Positions 9,152 through 17,395 of a stretch of DNA of 44,353 bases are shown here, piece by piece. The stretch comes from Verrucomicrobiales bacterium (GTDB lineage: Bacteria > Verrucomicrobiota > Verrucomicrobiia > Verrucomicrobiales > DEV007): NCBI GenBank assembly GCA_014239335.1, contig JAAZZC010000234.1, forward strand, positions 1-44,353, given 5' to 3'. Made by a program: the position numbers and the translations under genes. Each line of letters begins with the position of its first letter. Position 1 is the first letter of the stretch. The notes under the pieces are model-generated. The model ran no database searches. It was not told where the DNA came from and saw only the letters and a list, made by a program, of their open reading frames with translations.

Positions 9152-9919
9152 ATGATTTTTCGGTTATTCACTGTCGGAGTGTTTGCCTTTTGTGGCATCA
9201 TGACCACTTGGCTCGTTAGGAATGTGTATTTTCCAGAATATGAACGGCTTGCGAGCGTTGACCCTTCCCATGTGCTCGATCTTTTTCTTAAAAATGAAGA
9301 GGTGACTCATGCGTTCGTTTATCGTGGCCGTACTCTGGTCGGAGATGTGATGGTGACTTCACGAAAGTATGGAGATTCAAATGAGAGGGCCAAGATAAGG
9401 TTTATAGCTAGTAGTCAGGCCGATTCGCCGAACTTTCAGAAGCAAGATCTCAAATGGAAGGGGTCATTGGATCTTGGCCCTGCACCTTCAAGATCAATTG
9501 AGAAGATAGGTTTAACTGTGAAATTCAAAGAACCTGAAATGACCTTATCTATTAACGTCAACCCACAGAATTTCGAATTTCATTACTTGCTTATTCAGGA
9601 CGGGGAAGTTCTCGCCGATTCGGACAAGGATCCAGAGAATGAGGAAATAGCAAAGATGAAATTGCTCTTTGAGGTTTTACGAATGTCTCCGAAAAGTTCT
9701 CAGGTATCGTCGCTGCCCTTCGATGCGAGGTGGGGCAAGGCTAACATTGCAGGTCGACGTTCATCGGTATATTTCCTTAGGTTTGAGTTGCCAGGCTCAG
9801 GGGAAACAAAGTTAACCTTCAGTGAGGCTGGAGAATTTCTAGAAATGTCAACGTCTCTAGGTTATCAGATTCTTTCAGAAACTCTTTCTCATTCACAGTA
9901 TTTAAAAATCTCCCAATGA
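9152..9919 (+). CDS. Membrane-anchored hypothetical protein ahead of an ABC ATPase
   Basis: This protein of about 255 residues has an N-terminal signal anchor (RLFTVGVFAFCGIMTTWLV), then a soluble, mixed beta-rich region with no motif I recognise. The track starts at a TTG (9146), but the ATG at 9152 is more likely. Its stop overlaps the start of the downstream ABC ATPase by four bases (ATGA), which implies translational coupling. It could be an accessory subunit of the transporter or of the odd XdhA/B-like proteins beyond. That is inference from position only. Confidence 0.65.
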   Translation: MIFRLFTVGVFAFCGIMTTWLVRNVYFPEYERLASVDPSHVLDLFLKNEEVTHAFVYRGRTLVGDVMVTSRKYGDSNERAKIRFIASSQADSPNFQKQDLKWKGSLDLGPAPSRSIEKIGLTVKFKEPEMTLSINVNPQNFEFHYLLIQDGEVLADSDKDPENEEIAKMKLLFEVLRMSPKSSQVSSLPFDARWGKANIAGRRSSVYFLRFELPGSGETKLTFSEAGEFLEMSTSLGYQILSETLSHSQYLKISQ

Positions 9920-10650
9920 TAAATATTCAAGATTTAACAGTTCTCTATGGTGAGTACGTGGCCGTTGATGGGCTAGACCTTAAGGTGAAGGAAGGAGAGC
10001 TATTTGCTTTCCTAGGGCCCAACGGGGCAGGGAAGACAACGACTATCAAGGCGCTCACTGGGCTCCTCGGGCCTGACCGAGGTTCGGTTAGTGTGGGTGG
10101 TTATGATATGCAGACAGACCCGATCGCGGCTAAGTCAATCATGGGATATGTTCCTGATGTTGCTGTGTTCTATGATAAATTAACATCTATAGAATTCATG
10201 AGATTCATTGGAGACCTTTATGAGGTTGATCGTTCGAAGCTCAATGATAATACCGTTTATTTGTTTCAAAAGTTTGATCTTAATTCCTTTTCTCATTGTC
10301 CTATTGAGGAGCTGAGCCATGGGACGCGTCAACGTTTGGCGATTGCCGCGGCCTTAGTTCATGATCCAAAAGTGTTTGTCATTGATGAGCCGATGGTTGG
10401 ACTGGATCCACTCCATGCTCAGGCAGTTAAGGAGGAGCTCCGAGCACGTAGCGATCAAGGGGTCACGGTCCTCATGTCTACGCATCTACTAAATGTGGCA
10501 GAAGAACTCGCGGATCGGATAGGGATCATTGACCAAGGAAAATTGGTGGCCCTCGGGACTCTCAATGAATTGCGTGAGGGGGGGGATTCTTCTGCTCTGG
10601 AGGAAATTTTCCTTAGGCTCTTTAAAGATAAGGGCTCTGATGGCTCTTAA
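9916..10650 (+). CDS. ABC transporter ATP-binding protein
   Basis: This 244-residue nucleotide-binding domain has Walker A GPNGAGKT at 34-41, an ABC signature LSHGTRQR at 133-140 (third position H instead of the usual G), Walker B VFVIDEP at 153-159 and the switch histidine in STH near 190. The closest general type is the CcmA/NatA-like subfamily of ABC-2 exporters. No permease lies beside it: the previous gene has only one membrane segment and the next is XdhA-like. The permease must be elsewhere, or the unit works differently. It is translationally coupled to the 9152 gene. Confidence 0.9.
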   Translation: MINIQDLTVLYGEYVAVDGLDLKVKEGELFAFLGPNGAGKTTTIKALTGLLGPDRGSVSVGGYDMQTDPIAAKSIMGYVPDVAVFYDKLTSIEFMRFIGDLYEVDRSKLNDNTVYLFQKFDLNSFSHCPIEELSHGTRQRLAIAAALVHDPKVFVIDEPMVGLDPLHAQAVKEELRARSDQGVTVLMSTHLLNVAEELADRIGIIDQGKLVALGTLNELREGGDSSALEEIFLRLFKDKGSDGS

Positions 10651-10713
10651 TTTAAGGGACAGGGCTTGAGTCTTGGAGTGAAGCAGATAGACTTGCGAAT
10701 TTAGATGATCTGA

Positions 10714-12147
10714 ATGCAGGAAGATTTCCAATTAACCATCAATGGGCTCAGCTATAGAGCTGTAGGGACTCCATTAAGGATGAGTCTGGCTGATTTTCTT
10801 AAAAATCAGTCCATTGAGCTTAGTGATGGTCTAGTTCATCGAGGACATGTAGGGCTGTTGTTTTTTCTTATCGATTTTAATGCCTGCGCAGGCCCCGTGC
10901 ACCGTCTAATCAAGCCTTCTCGAACGAGTCTCATATCAATGGCAGAACGTGAGCTTGTAGTGATTGATTCTCGTGTCGAAGATCCTAATGAGAGTTCCTT
11001 ATGGGTGAAGCTTAAGGAAGTCAAAGACAGTTCAAAGGATAAGGGCGTTTCACTGAGCAGGACGATCAGTGTTGGTCTTGAAGGTCTCGATGATGGGCAA
11101 GGGTACAGTTTGTTCTCTGATCATTTGTCCTCTGTTCTTAGGATGAATGAATCTGGAATGAAGCTTTCTACAAAGCACCTTTTGACGGTCCCGTCTTCTG
11201 TTGGGAGACTCAAAAAATTAACTTATAAGAGCTCTGAGGGTGAGCTTTTTTATCGGCCCGGAACCGTTCTCGAAGCCATCAGAATCCATGTCCTCCGGCA
11301 AGGTTCTTGTTTTGTCGGTGGAGGATTGTTTACAGAGGACGAAACATCTGAGTCAGGTGAGGCCGTTTTTATATCTCTCGAGAGCATTGATGAGTTGCGC
11401 GAAATAATATTTGAAGATGGGTATTGGACCATAGGCGCTTGCGTTTCTCTGCGCTCATTTACTGAGAGACTGAAGACTCAATTTCCCTTGATAGATGATT
11501 TTTGTAAGGGTTTCAGAGATACGCATTTTGTTAACCGCTACACTATATGGGAGGAGTTTAGTACCTCTGGGCCAAGTTCAGGGATTTTCACAGTCTTATT
11601 GTCCTTAGGCGCTGAAGTGATCATTGATGGCTTGGATGAGCGAAGGAGGATGAGTTTAGAAGAACTATTATACGTAGAAACTTTATCGACTGTGGGTGAG
11701 CAGGAACTCATCAGTGCGGTGATAGTTCCTGAGATGAAGAATTCAGAGACAATTACTTCACATTACCAAGTCATGACTGGGCCATATGAAAAAGACTCGA
11801 TCATCAGGGCGTCATTCCTAGTTGAACTGGATTCAAAAAATAAAGTTTCTAATTCCAGTATATGGTTCGATGTAGGTTCTGGCCTGCCTATAAGATTCGA
11901 GAGTGCAGAAAAACTCATCAAGGGAAGGCCTTGGAGTAGAGAGTTGGAGCAGCAGGTCAGTTCAGTAATCAGTTCGGGGGACGGGATCGGAGGATCACTC
12001 GAGATCGGAGAGGGTTTTCAAAAAGTATTAATACAGAATCTGCTATTAAAGTTCATTAATGAACATCTTGGTGAATTTGGACAGGGGCCAAGTAGATATC
12101 AATTCATTGACCTGGAATCTGAACTGACTGTGAGAAAAAATAATTAG
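10714..12147 (+). CDS. Degenerate XdhA-like protein (xanthine dehydrogenase small-subunit fold)
   Basis: This 477-residue protein has the length and domain order of XdhA: a ferredoxin-like N-terminus, a linker, a FAD-binding domain and a CO-dehydrogenase-flavoprotein-like C-terminus. TPLRMSLADFLKN aligns with the usual TLLDFLR segment. The following cluster motif, normally GCxxGxCGAC, reads DGLVHRGHVGLL, so three cysteine ligands are absent. Only the later NAC (residues 56-58) remains. The second-cluster CGFCTPG motif is also absent. The FAD domain keeps its framework (SCFVGGGLF ... ELREI ... WTIGACVSL ... LLSLGAEVII), but the RNxATxGGN segment is VNRYTIWEE and the SPxGD segment is degenerate. 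The frame is intact, so the gene is probably still selected without iron-sulfur redox function. Confidence 0.7.
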   Translation: MQEDFQLTINGLSYRAVGTPLRMSLADFLKNQSIELSDGLVHRGHVGLLFFLIDFNACAGPVHRLIKPSRTSLISMAERELVVIDSRVEDPNESSLWVKLKEVKDSSKDKGVSLSRTISVGLEGLDDGQGYSLFSDHLSSVLRMNESGMKLSTKHLLTVPSSVGRLKKLTYKSSEGELFYRPGTVLEAIRIHVLRQGSCFVGGGLFTEDETSESGEAVFISLESIDELREIIFEDGYWTIGACVSLRSFTERLKTQFPLIDDFCKGFRDTHFVNRYTIWEEFSTSGPSSGIFTVLLSLGAEVIIDGLDERRRMSLEELLYVETLSTVGEQELISAVIVPEMKNSETITSHYQVMTGPYEKDSIIRASFLVELDSKNKVSNSSIWFDVGSGLPIRFESAEKLIKGRPWSRELEQQVSSVISSGDGIGGSLEIGEGFQKVLIQNLLLKFINEHLGEFGQGPSRYQFIDLESELTVRKNN

Positions 12148-12150
12148 AAG

Positions 12151-13899
12151 ATGTCGGAATCTAAGGAAAAATCGCAGTCTCCACTGGAAATGGCCTTCGT
12201 GGTTTCGCCGTTCGAGTCTGCTCGCATTTGTTCTATAGATTTCGAAGAGGCGGCTCAACTGAGTGGAGTCCATGCTGTTCTCACCTCGGTTGATGTTTTA
12301 GGCGAAAATAATGCAATTTGTGGTCTTGGAGACATTCCCTTATTTGCGAAGGATGAAGCGGCTTTCATAGGCCATTTGGTTGCTGTTGTTGTGGCAGAAA
12401 GAGCTTCCATTGCCCAGGCTGGAGCGGATTTGGTACGTGTCGATTATAAGCCAAAGCCACCAGTTCTAGAGATTGAAGAGGCACTAAAATTGAGTTCTTT
12501 TCATTCGGATCCTCAGGAATTACGTAATGAAAAATCCTCCGAAGGTGAGCCTGATGAATTGAAAGAAATTGATAAGAGTTTTGTATTTCCGGATCATGTC
12601 TGTCTGCAGGAATTGGGTGGTGTAGAAGCGAACGTTGTCGACTCGGGCGGGCTTAGTGTTTCTGTTGATGCGTCGTGTGATTCGTTAGTTCTTAGAAATA
12701 GCATTGCTTCTTTAGTGGGGCTCAATGAGGAACAGGTTGAGGTCACTTGTGAACGAGAAATTAAGTGCATTGATGGGAGGTTCTCCCAACTTTTTATCTG
12801 TGCGGGCCTCGCTTCTCTGTGTTCATTTAAGACAGGAAGATTGGTCCGGTTTAGGCCCACGAATGCCCCGAAGGAAATGCTCACTGCACGTTCGGGTCAG
12901 GTCCAAGCTAGGATCCTTTTGAGGCATGACCCTTCCGGGCTGATTAAATCGATAGATTGTAATGTGAATGTGGATTCTGGATCAGCGGCCGGCATGAGTG
13001 ATTCTTTCAGTAGCTCATTAATGAGTTACTTTGATGAGGTTCACTCCTGTCCTCAGATCCGGATATCATGTTCCTTGTGTAAAACGAACCGGCCTCCGAG
13101 CCTGATTGGGGACAAGGAAGGTATTGCTATTGGTCTGTTCATCTCTGAGGAGCTGATAGCAGAGATTAGTTTGCAAATGAATGGATCAATTCATTCTCTT
13201 AGAGAGATTAATTTTATCCATTTCATGGATGATGAAAATCAAGATGACGATGCGCTTTGTGCTCATCACAAAATCATTAAGGAATCGTGGTATCGACTCA
13301 TTGATGATTCGTCTTACAAGGAAAGACAAGAAGAGATCGTTCGATTTAATGAGTCTGCTCCTCATTATAAGAGAGGCATAGCGGCTGTCCCTGTGAAGGT
13401 GGGCGAGGGGACTGAAGTTGTTGATGAGGACGAGTCAGGATCGGTGGAAGGCTCTCGAGGGTTTTCTTTCGGGTCAGCCGTTGCGGAGGTTCAGGTAGAC
13501 TCGTTCACTGGAGAGGTTTTTCTGATCAGGGCCGATGTTCTACAATTATCTACCGACAAACTGAGGCCGGCTGTACAGATCTCAGAGATGAGCGCTTCGT
13601 TCTTAGATGGTCTGCGGAATTATTTCTTTCTTGGTGAGGGAGAAACTGCTCAGGAACTCAGTGATTCACTTCTTTTAGGTTCGAGGGCAGTGCCCGAAGA
13701 CCTCAGATTTAATTTAATGGATCATAACGAAACATCAGTAAGATTTTCATCATCAGTATCTTATTGCCTTTCGATGAGCGTTTATCAGGCAGTAAGAAAG
13801 GCGCTGAGCCAATATAGAAAATCACTTTCATTAGTTGATTTGCCATTAATATTAAACCCTGAGAGTGTTTATAACGCTATTCATTACAGAGATTCTTAA
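12151..13899 (+). CDS. Degenerate XdhB-like protein (molybdopterin-subunit homologue)
   Basis: This protein starts three bases after the XdhA-like stop. The 582 residues are well short of typical XdhB (~770). The N-terminal third follows the aldehyde oxidase/xanthine dehydrogenase a/b hammerhead pattern (SGVHAVLTSVDVLGENN ... IGHLVAVVVAERASIAQAGADLVRVDY). Later segments align with the molybdopterin-binding domain, but its signatures are gone: the expected GGGFGGK reads CIDGRFSQ, and the TNxxxxAFRGFG segment reads KTNRPPSLIGDKEG. An acidic insertion (DDENQDDDALC) is present. A C-terminal portion keeps the usual AVAEVQVDSFTGEV strand. Cofactor binding is unlikely. With the XdhA-like partner it forms a conserved-looking pair of unknown use. 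Confidence 0.65.
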   Translation: MSESKEKSQSPLEMAFVVSPFESARICSIDFEEAAQLSGVHAVLTSVDVLGENNAICGLGDIPLFAKDEAAFIGHLVAVVVAERASIAQAGADLVRVDYKPKPPVLEIEEALKLSSFHSDPQELRNEKSSEGEPDELKEIDKSFVFPDHVCLQELGGVEANVVDSGGLSVSVDASCDSLVLRNSIASLVGLNEEQVEVTCEREIKCIDGRFSQLFICAGLASLCSFKTGRLVRFRPTNAPKEMLTARSGQVQARILLRHDPSGLIKSIDCNVNVDSGSAAGMSDSFSSSLMSYFDEVHSCPQIRISCSLCKTNRPPSLIGDKEGIAIGLFISEELIAEISLQMNGSIHSLREINFIHFMDDENQDDDALCAHHKIIKESWYRLIDDSSYKERQEEIVRFNESAPHYKRGIAAVPVKVGEGTEVVDEDESGSVEGSRGFSFGSAVAEVQVDSFTGEVFLIRADVLQLSTDKLRPAVQISEMSASFLDGLRNYFFLGEGETAQELSDSLLLGSRAVPEDLRFNLMDHNETSVRFSSSVSYCLSMSVYQAVRKALSQYRKSLSLVDLPLILNPESVYNAIHYRDS

Positions 13900-13940
13900 T
13901 CGTTGAATAAAGAAATTATTCCGCTTTTGTATGAATCAAA

Positions 13941-14017
13941 GCCGACGTAGCCCAATTGGTAGAGGCAAACGACTTAAAATCGTTCAAGTGCGGGTTCGAG
14001 TCCCGCCGTCGGCACCA
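13941..14017 (+). tRNA. tRNA-Leu(UAA), short variable loop, encoded CCA
   Basis: The cloverleaf is complete. The acceptor gccgacg/cgtcggc has discriminator A and encoded CCA. The D stem is 3 bp (gcc/ggc) with GGTAGA in the loop, as in leucine tRNAs. The anticodon stem aacga/tcgtt holds loop cttaaaa (anticodon UAA), and the T arm is gcggg/cccgc. The variable loop is only five bases (caagt), although leucine tRNAs normally have a long extra arm. The tRNA body is 74 nt without CCA. A73 and the D-arm style support leucine identity. Confidence 0.9.
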
Positions 14018-14189
14018 CCATTATGCGATATCTTGGGGTTCGATTAAATTCTTTGTTTTCCCGCGTTAGTGATCTCATTTATCCACCCCTAAATTGATAC
14101 TTATTTGTTAGTCTCGGTGCTACTATTGTAGTTGTTTTGCGTTTATTATAAACGAATCATGCGTTTTACGGTTGGTCTTTCTCCTAAAA

Positions 14190-14216
14190 TTGATCTTGCC
14201 CTAAATTTGCTAAAAT
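14190..14216 (+). promoter_or_regulatory. Possible sigma-70-like promoter of the structured RNA
   Basis: TTGATC (14190-14195) and TAAAAT (14211-14216) are separated by 15 bases, slightly tight for sigma-70. Transcription from here would begin near 14223, about 20 bases before the outer stem of the candidate RNA. The support is sequence resemblance and position only. Confidence 0.25.
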
Positions 14217-14245
14217 GATATTTCTATATGGTCCGCAGTGGCGGG

Positions 14246-14345
14246 CACACAGAGGTGAATCGAGGCAGTTCGGATAGACAAGTCTGCGCGAGTTTTTTTT
14301 GGGGGATCTCGCAATGATCTAACCGAGCTGCCTCTATTCTTTGTG
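14246..14345 (+). ncRNA. Candidate structured RNA with long interrupted stem
   Basis: This lies in the 500-base gap between the XdhB-like gene and the convergent response regulator. A 12-bp stem (14262-14273 with 14323-14334, one G-U pair) is extended outward by gaat/attc and caca/tgtg. An inner stem gcgag/ctcgc (14288-14292/14308-14312) closes a loop with T8 and G5 runs. The two stems are separated by an asymmetric internal loop, an architecture loosely like 6S RNA but shorter. A possible promoter (TTGATC, 15 nt, TAAAAT) ends at 14216. The rest of the gap (14018-14245 and 14346-14416) shows nothing else I can name. It could alternatively be a large bidirectional terminator. Confidence 0.4.
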
Positions 14346-14416
14346 AATTCTTGGCCTCCTCAAATTTTTCCTCAGAAAAATTGAGAAGATGACAGGGCTA
14401 ATTGAGTTCTCTTGAG

Positions 14417-15781
14417 CTATGAATTAAGCAATTTGTCACGCTCTACTTTGAGGCCCATCTTCCTATAAAGGGTCGCGATACTGACCCCAAGCATACCTGC
14501 TGTCTTTTCCCTTGAGCCGTTATTGTATTTTAGAGTCTCTCGGATGAATACTTTTTCCTGCTTCTTGATGTAGTCGGATAATTTTGACCCTATCGGAAGC
14601 TGGTGTTTGATGGCTGCATTTTCATCGTCATTAATTTCCACCTTATTCGTTATTTTGGGTGGAAGGTCAGTGGGCCTGATTCTTTTATCCTCTGATAATG
14701 CGCAAGCCCTCTGTATTGCATTTTGCAACTCTCCAACATTGTGAGGCCATTTGTAGTTTGTCAGAAAATTCATGGCAAACTTGTCTATTTCTTTTCTCTT
14801 GGACCCGGTAAGATTGGAGTAGTTCTGAAGGAAATGGTTAGCAAGTAATTCAATGTCTTCTTTCCTCTTCCTTAGGGGAGGGACCATGATAGGGATGACT
14901 GATATCCGATAATAGAGATCTTCACGGAACTTTCTCTCATCTACCCATTCCTCTAAACGTTCAGTTGATGTGGCAATTAGGCGGAAATCAGGTCCCTCAT
15001 TATCGGATCCATGTAACTTGAGGTTGCCGAGCTCATCGAGGAAACTATTAAGTTGAGACTGTAGCCTGACAGGAAGGACGTTAATTTCTTCCAAGACAAC
15101 GGTCCCTCCATGAGCCCTTGCGAATATCGTTTCTCGCCCGTCCCCGCCGAACAGTTCCGCTTCGAGAAGGTCTTCGGGCAGCGCTGAACAGTGAAGAATT
15201 TTGAAAGGTTCATCACAGCGACGGCTCCGATCATGTATGGCTCGTGCGACTATTTGTTTTCCTGATCCGTACTCTCCTTCTAGTAGGGCGGGGCTATCAT
15301 TGTTGGCGATCTTTTCGACGACCCGGAGAATTTCCTTAACTTCAGGGCTATTTCCTATGAGTTGGCTTTTTGGCTTAATCTTAGCAACTCTTGTTTCGTC
15401 AGTTTGTGTGGATTCTTTGGAAGAAATCTTCAGCGCTCGGTTAAGTGTCCTTTGCAAGTCATCTAGTTCGAATGGTTTGGTCAGGTAATCAAAAGCGCCT
15501 TGGCGCATAGCTTCGACGGCGGTCTCAACGCTTCCGAATCCAGTGACCATGATAATTGGCATTCCTGGATGATTTTTGGAGCATTGCTCAATGATCTCAA
15601 TTCCACTCATGTCGCCGATTTTCAGATCAACTATGAGTAGATCTGGCGATTCCTTACTGATTGTTTGGAGTCCCTCTGATCCGGTCATGAGAGAAAAGAC
15701 TTCATGACCTAGTCCGCTGCACAGTTTGGTCATTAATTGAAGGACTGACGGTTCGTCATCAATAATTACTATTTTGGCCAT
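14417..15781 (-). CDS. NtrC-family response regulator lacking the GAFTGA loop
   Basis: This 454-residue protein has a receiver domain (Asp8/Asp9, phospho-acceptor Asp52, Thr80, Lys102), an AAA+ domain and a C-terminal Fis-type helix-turn-helix (SREKTAGMLGVSIATLYRKMGL). Walker A is GEYGSGKQ (169-176), and the Walker B-like strand is GGTVVLEEI. In NtrC proteins ELFGHxxGAFTGA contacts sigma-54. Here it reads ELFGGDGRETIFARA, so the loop is shortened and the signature lost. It may therefore act without sigma-54 or bind DNA without remodelling a holoenzyme. No histidine kinase is adjacent, so it is an orphan. It converges with the candidate RNA region. Confidence 0.9.
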   Translation of the reverse strand: MAKIVIIDDEPSVLQLMTKLCSGLGHEVFSLMTGSEGLQTISKESPDLLIVDLKIGDMSGIEIIEQCSKNHPGMPIIMVTGFGSVETAVEAMRQGAFDYLTKPFELDDLQRTLNRALKISSKESTQTDETRVAKIKPKSQLIGNSPEVKEILRVVEKIANNDSPALLEGEYGSGKQIVARAIHDRSRRCDEPFKILHCSALPEDLLEAELFGGDGRETIFARAHGGTVVLEEINVLPVRLQSQLNSFLDELGNLKLHGSDNEGPDFRLIATSTERLEEWVDERKFREDLYYRISVIPIMVPPLRKRKEDIELLANHFLQNYSNLTGSKRKEIDKFAMNFLTNYKWPHNVGELQNAIQRACALSEDKRIRPTDLPPKITNKVEINDDENAAIKHQLPIGSKLSDYIKKQEKVFIRETLKYNNGSREKTAGMLGVSIATLYRKMGLKVERDKLLNS

Positions 15782-16023
15782 GTTTTTTAGTGTTTTAGTG
15801 TGTCAGCTGTTGATATTCAATAAGAATAAATAATGAAGATATCTTAGATTTATTTTGCAGATTAGCGTGCATATTGAGAATTCTCAATAATGAAAGTGTC
15901 GAATTTGCAATTTTTTCACGAAAAGTTTTTAAAAATCTGAGGTTCAGTCACTTACAAGTGTTTCGATTTCGAGAATGGACAGGATTTGAGAAAGAGGCAG
16001 ATTCGCTTATTTTTGTGCATCAA

Positions 16024-16707
16024 GTGAAAGTCCAATGTAGACCCTTTCAGCTCCTGTCACCGTTAATGTGCTGCTTACTTACTTTCGTTACGTGTTCCTG
16101 CTATTCGTTAAAAAATAAAAACGGAACTGAGCAATTAAAGGATCAGCCCATTTTCTGGACCGACGGCCTTCAGGAGGACTCCTCAGAGGCTAGAGCAATG
16201 AGAGGGGCTTCTTTCTTAAAACAAAATGCCTTAGCGGAAGGAGTAAGGAGGCATCGCAGTGGCATGCAGTCGTCCATTATGAAGGAAGGGAAGGGAGCGT
16301 TCCCGGGCGTGCATGACATTGTAACTGTAAAGTACAAAATGAAGACAATTGAAGGAACTTTACTCGATGATTCCTCTAATGATAATGAGCTTGCGGAGTT
16401 TAGAATGTCAGATGTCATTGGAGGATGGAAAGAGGCCCTAGTTAAAATGAGGGTAGGTTCTGAGTGGAGGCTTTTCATACCTCCTCACCTAGCTTATGGG
16501 GATGAGGGATTAGCTCAGGTTCAGGGCGGACAGACTCTCGTTTATGATCTTGAATTAGCCGGAGTAAGAGAAGATTCAAAAGTGACTCAGGGCCGTAGGC
16601 TCAGGCTATTGAAGAGAATTAAGGCAAATAAAATTAAGGGGACATACGACAAGAGTGGGAGTTCTGGCCCCGGCCTTCTTCTCGATAACCTTGATCTGAT
16701 AGAATGA
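16024..16707 (+). CDS. FKBP-type peptidyl-prolyl isomerase lipoprotein
   Basis: The C-terminal half carries an FKBP domain: VKYKMKTIEGTLLDDS, VIGGWKEALVKMRVGSEW, FIPPHLAYGDEG and VYDLELAGV. These include the pocket residues normally seen in FkpA/Mip-type isomerases, which fold proline-containing proteins in the periplasm. The track extends to 15874, but the upstream 50 residues look non-coding. Starting at GTG 16024 gives a good lipoprotein signal (MKVQCRPFQLLSPLMCCLLTFVTCSC) with the lipobox cysteine at the end. About 60 residues follow the FKBP core, ending in a short basic and Gly-rich tail. It converges with the LysE-type gene four bases later. Confidence 0.85.
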   Translation: MKVQCRPFQLLSPLMCCLLTFVTCSCYSLKNKNGTEQLKDQPIFWTDGLQEDSSEARAMRGASFLKQNALAEGVRRHRSGMQSSIMKEGKGAFPGVHDIVTVKYKMKTIEGTLLDDSSNDNELAEFRMSDVIGGWKEALVKMRVGSEWRLFIPPHLAYGDEGLAQVQGGQTLVYDLELAGVREDSKVTQGRRLRLLKRIKANKIKGTYDKSGSSGPGLLLDNLDLIE

Positions 16708-16711
16708 TTTG

Positions 16712-17395
16712 CTAGCCGCTATAAATAGTCCTGACGGCAACTACTAAGAGGAGAGCGGCGAAGATAATATTGAATGATTTTTGATTTGCTAGAAAGGTCT
16801 TTCGTATGGGAGGCGCCTGCAAAGCCACAGAAAATAAGGCCCAAAACACGAACCCCTGAACAATGATGATTGTTGCATAGGTCAATTTAACATGCAGTGA
16901 AGATTCTGGACTAATGAATCCACTGAGCATTGCCGAGATAAAAATGACAACTTTAGGGTTCAATAAATTTGTTAGAAAACCCTGCAAGAAGGCAAGACCA
17001 TTACTTAAGCTTTTAGAGTTCTTGTTGTTTTCGAATGGGTCTGATGATGAGTGTTTTTTTGTTGAGTAAAAGAGCCGGAAAGAGAGGTATGCCAGATAAA
17101 TTGATCCTGCATATTTAATTGTCTCACCTAAAGGTTGTGAACTGTTGAAAAGAAAAGCAAGCCCTGCAATCGCAATGGTACAATGGACGATTAAGCCGAT
17201 CGTGATGCCGAGTGAAGTGAATATACCTGATTTCTTTCCGTGATTGAGTGAGACTTTAACGACAAGAAGAAAGTCTGGACCCGGAGTGAATTGTCCGGCC
17301 AGCATTACTAATGCGAAAAAGAGATACGAGTTAAGAGTCAGTTGTGTGAATTTATTTAAGCATGTCCTGCGCCAATGCCAATGACCCGAGGACAC
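16712..17395 (-). CDS. LysE/RhtB-family amino-acid exporter
   Basis: This 227-residue membrane protein has the LysE-family opening FFALVMLAGQFTPGPDFLLVVKVSLNHGKKSG (conserved TPGPxxL, then the helix-turn GxxxG) and about six hydrophobic segments. These carriers export amino acids or related metabolites by proton exchange; the substrate is not evident. The only good in-frame start, ATG 17395, lies 44 bases inside the 3' end of the ROK kinase gene, so the two are probably translated from one message. Confidence 0.87.
   Translation of the reverse strand: MSSGHWHWRRTCLNKFTQLTLNSYLFFALVMLAGQFTPGPDFLLVVKVSLNHGKKSGIFTSLGITIGLIVHCTIAIAGLAFLFNSSQPLGETIKYAGSIYLAYLSFRLFYSTKKHSSSDPFENNKNSKSLSNGLAFLQGFLTNLLNPKVVIFISAMLSGFISPESSLHVKLTYATIIIVQGFVFWALFSVALQAPPIRKTFLANQKSFNIIFAALLLVVAVRTIYSG

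Noticed and set aside
14246-14345. Naming the stem-loop as 6S, SRP or tmRNA
   Set aside because: The overall shape is only loosely similar, and none of the conserved sequence blocks of those RNAs are seen.
15874-16023. N-terminal extension of the FKBP gene as in the ORF track
   Set aside because: The extension has no export signal or family match. GTG at 16024 gives a proper lipoprotein signal directly.
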